Assembly: GCA_022870745.1 (NCBI GenBank)
Contig: CP085323.1
Span: 2,728,001 to 2,792,000, forward strand
Reading direction: 5' to 3'
Origin: Silvibacterium acidisoli
Lineage (GTDB): Bacteria; Acidobacteriota; Terriglobia; Terriglobales; Acidobacteriaceae
Length of the DNA stretch: 64,000 nt
Shown here piece by piece: positions 62,764 to 64,000 of this stretch. Within the stretch, counting starts at the first letter, position 1, and every line of letters starts with the position of its first letter. The translations under genes were made by a program, and so were the position numbers. Below the pieces are notes generated by a model. It saw only the letters and a list, made by a program, of their open reading frames with translations, was not told where the DNA came from and did not search any database.

Positions 62764-64000
62764 CTACGCATCCGGTCGCAACACGTAGATCCGATAGCCG
62801 CGATACGCGCCCATGGCCGGCGGAAAATAACGATCGGTGTAAAGCGTGTAGTGGGTGTTCAGGTAGTCTCGGAACTTCGGCCAGCGATCGAGCTTGCTGT
62901 AATCGTTCGCCCTTTCGGGATAGAGCCAGCGTCCGAGAACGATTACCCGCGGCCGATTGGCAAGGAACTGCGCCCAGAAGCGGTCCTGTGAATCCTCGAT
63001 CGCGACATCGCGCCTGGAACTGAAGATGAAGTAGTCGTAGACCAGTCCTGTTGCCTGTACAAGGTGCATGCGGTAGAAAACCGTCGCGCAGTCGGGCAGC
63101 ATGGTGAAGCACTGTGCGTGCCCTGACAGCTGGGTTCCGCCGAGTGTCTGCAGGTCGGCGGTGAGCGCGACATTGAAGGCTTCGTCCCAGTGGGCGTGGG
63201 TGCTGCGCGCAGTGAACAGCGTTGCGCTCACCATGGCGTAGGCAAGTCCGGCATAGCCCAGCGTGCGCAGCCACCCGCGCTTGCGGAGCGCAAGGGTCAG
63301 CTCGATGGCGACGGACAACAGGATGAATGCCGTGATGGGATAACGGTGGTAGACCCAGCCTTTGCCTTGCACGATCTCAGAGAAAGCGCCAAAGCCGATG
63401 CCGGCGAGCAGGAGAAGCCGTTCCCAGTTCCAGCTCCGGCGCTGAGCCCAGCCTGCCACGGCTCCAAGCGCAAGAAGCGTACCGATGGAAGGCACAATCG
63501 AACGGCGCAGCAGGTCGAGCGGTTGTTTCCGGTCGAGCGCGGCGTAGTAAGGCAGCAGGTATTTCACCGTGTGGAGGAACGCGAAGACGGCATGTTCCCG
63601 AGCAAGGAAGGCGAGCGCGGCGATCAACGGCAATGCCATGCCGGCGAGCGAAATCGCCAGAGCCGCCCCAAAGGGTTTCCTCTGCCTGTACCGCTGCCAG
63701 CAGTAAGCCGCAAGCAGGAAGAACGCGAAGACGATGGCCTGCGGCTTGAAGGTCGCGGTGGCAGATGCGCAGATACCGAAAAGGAAGAGAAGCCAGGGCT
63801 TGTTTCGCCTCTCTGCCTCAAACAGAAAAGCAAAGGCGCAGAGCAGGACGACGGAGAGGATGTAATCGCGCTGGCCCATCTGTGCGGGGCCATCATGCGC
63901 GTGGAAGAGAATGAATGTGGATCCTGCGAGCACGCCGGCGAACCAGTCATACGGAATCGCAATGATGAACATTGCGATTCCCGAAACGGCAGCCAGTCCC
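62764..64000 (-). CDS. Multi-pass membrane protein, possible glycosyltransferase (start beyond window)
   Basis: At least 412 residues; the reading frame stays open to the right edge, so the ATG at 63972 is likely internal. It has about eight hydrophobic segments (for example FIIAIPYDWFAGVLAGSTFI and ILSVVLLCAFAFLFE), then a soluble C-terminal domain of about 130 residues with SRRDVAIEDSQDRFWAQFLA. The early RDYI and the topology resemble GT-C (ArnT/PMT-like) transferases, but the catalytic N-terminal part is outside the window. Distance to GH127 is 71 nt. Family call tentative. Confidence 0.65.
   Translation of the reverse strand, partial: GLAAVSGIAMFIIAIPYDWFAGVLAGSTFILFHAHDGPAQMGQRDYILSVVLLCAFAFLFEAERRNKPWLLFLFGICASATATFKPQAIVFAFFLLAAYCWQRYRQRKPFGAALAISLAGMALPLIAALAFLAREHAVFAFLHTVKYLLPYYAALDRKQPLDLLRRSIVPSIGTLLALGAVAGWAQRRSWNWERLLLLAGIGFGAFSEIVQGKGWVYHRYPITAFILLSVAIELTLALRKRGWLRTLGYAGLAYAMVSATLFTARSTHAHWDEAFNVALTADLQTLGGTQLSGHAQCFTMLPDCATVFYRMHLVQATGLVYDYFIFSSRRDVAIEDSQDRFWAQFLANRPRVIVLGRWLYPERANDYSKLDRWPKFRDYLNTHYTLYTDRYFPPAMGAYRGYRIYVLRPDA

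Overview
The window is about 60% GC and reads as chromosome of a diderm, Terriglobia-type acidobacterium (family Acidobacteriaceae or a close relative). Three things support this. A very large TonB-dependent receptor with an N-terminal carboxypeptidase-regulatory-like domain sits beside a VWFA-related secreted protein, a pairing typical of that group. Lipid A/LPS core genes (waaA, lpxK, a GT9 glycosyltransferase) are present. REP-like palindromes of the CTTCAG/CTTTAG type occur between genes. I see no rRNA, tRNA, CRISPR, IS element or prophage. Coding density is high; the only stretch over 300 bases without a gene is 26165-26500, which holds the palindrome array. Most other long ORFs in the raw sequence are antisense shadows of GC-rich genes.

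Layout. 1-4.4 kb (minus): VWFA protein (cut by the window edge), TonB receptor and a DUF5666-like protein. 4.6-6.9 kb (plus): egtB-egtD, ergothioneine synthesis. 6.9-8.7 kb (minus): moeA-moaC, molybdenum cofactor. 8.7-9.8 kb: exported TPR protein with a clear terminator. 9.9-13.9 kb (minus): der-GNAT-trmFO-queC. 14-16.2 kb: divergent LacI-type regulator and secreted alpha/beta hydrolase. 16.3-22.7 kb (plus): small membrane protein and an RND efflux system (MFP, permease, TolC), then a terminator. 22.8-26.2 kb (plus): DinG-like helicase, small membrane protein, queD-queE. 26.2-26.5 kb: palindrome array. 27.2-31.9 kb (plus): waaA-lpxK-GT9-ICMT-DUF3108, envelope assembly.

31.9-42.1 kb (minus) is one tight run: valS-nadC-birA-coaX-hypothetical-rlmD-comEC-hypothetical, mixing translation, NAD/biotin/CoA synthesis and DNA uptake. 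42.2-48.8 kb (minus): tldD-tldE-UvrC-like-rpe-bamD-like, ending in a strong terminator. 48.9-53.8 kb: a 36-residue His/Arg-rich secreted peptide, two DinB-fold proteins, an unrecognised 524-residue protein with a PD-(D/E)XK nuclease signature, guaB and an SMR-like membrane protein. 53.9-59.8 kb (plus): rimP-nusA-infB with a recognisable promoter, an attenuator-like hairpin in the leader and a terminator. 59.9-62.7 kb: convergent GH18 and Tat-exported GH127 glycoside hydrolases. The window ends inside a multi-pass membrane protein, possibly a glycosyltransferase.

The most interesting items are the PD-(D/E)XK protein at 49.6-51.2 kb, the very short His/Arg peptide at 48.87 kb facing tldDE, a UvrC relative that keeps its iron-sulfur cysteines but has lost its nuclease parts, a BamD-like protein without a lipobox, and the mirrored palindrome array. 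No single locus is convincingly a complete new system; these are candidates. Start codons were moved inside the longest ORF in several genes where the extension would run through a hairpin or in front of a signal peptide.
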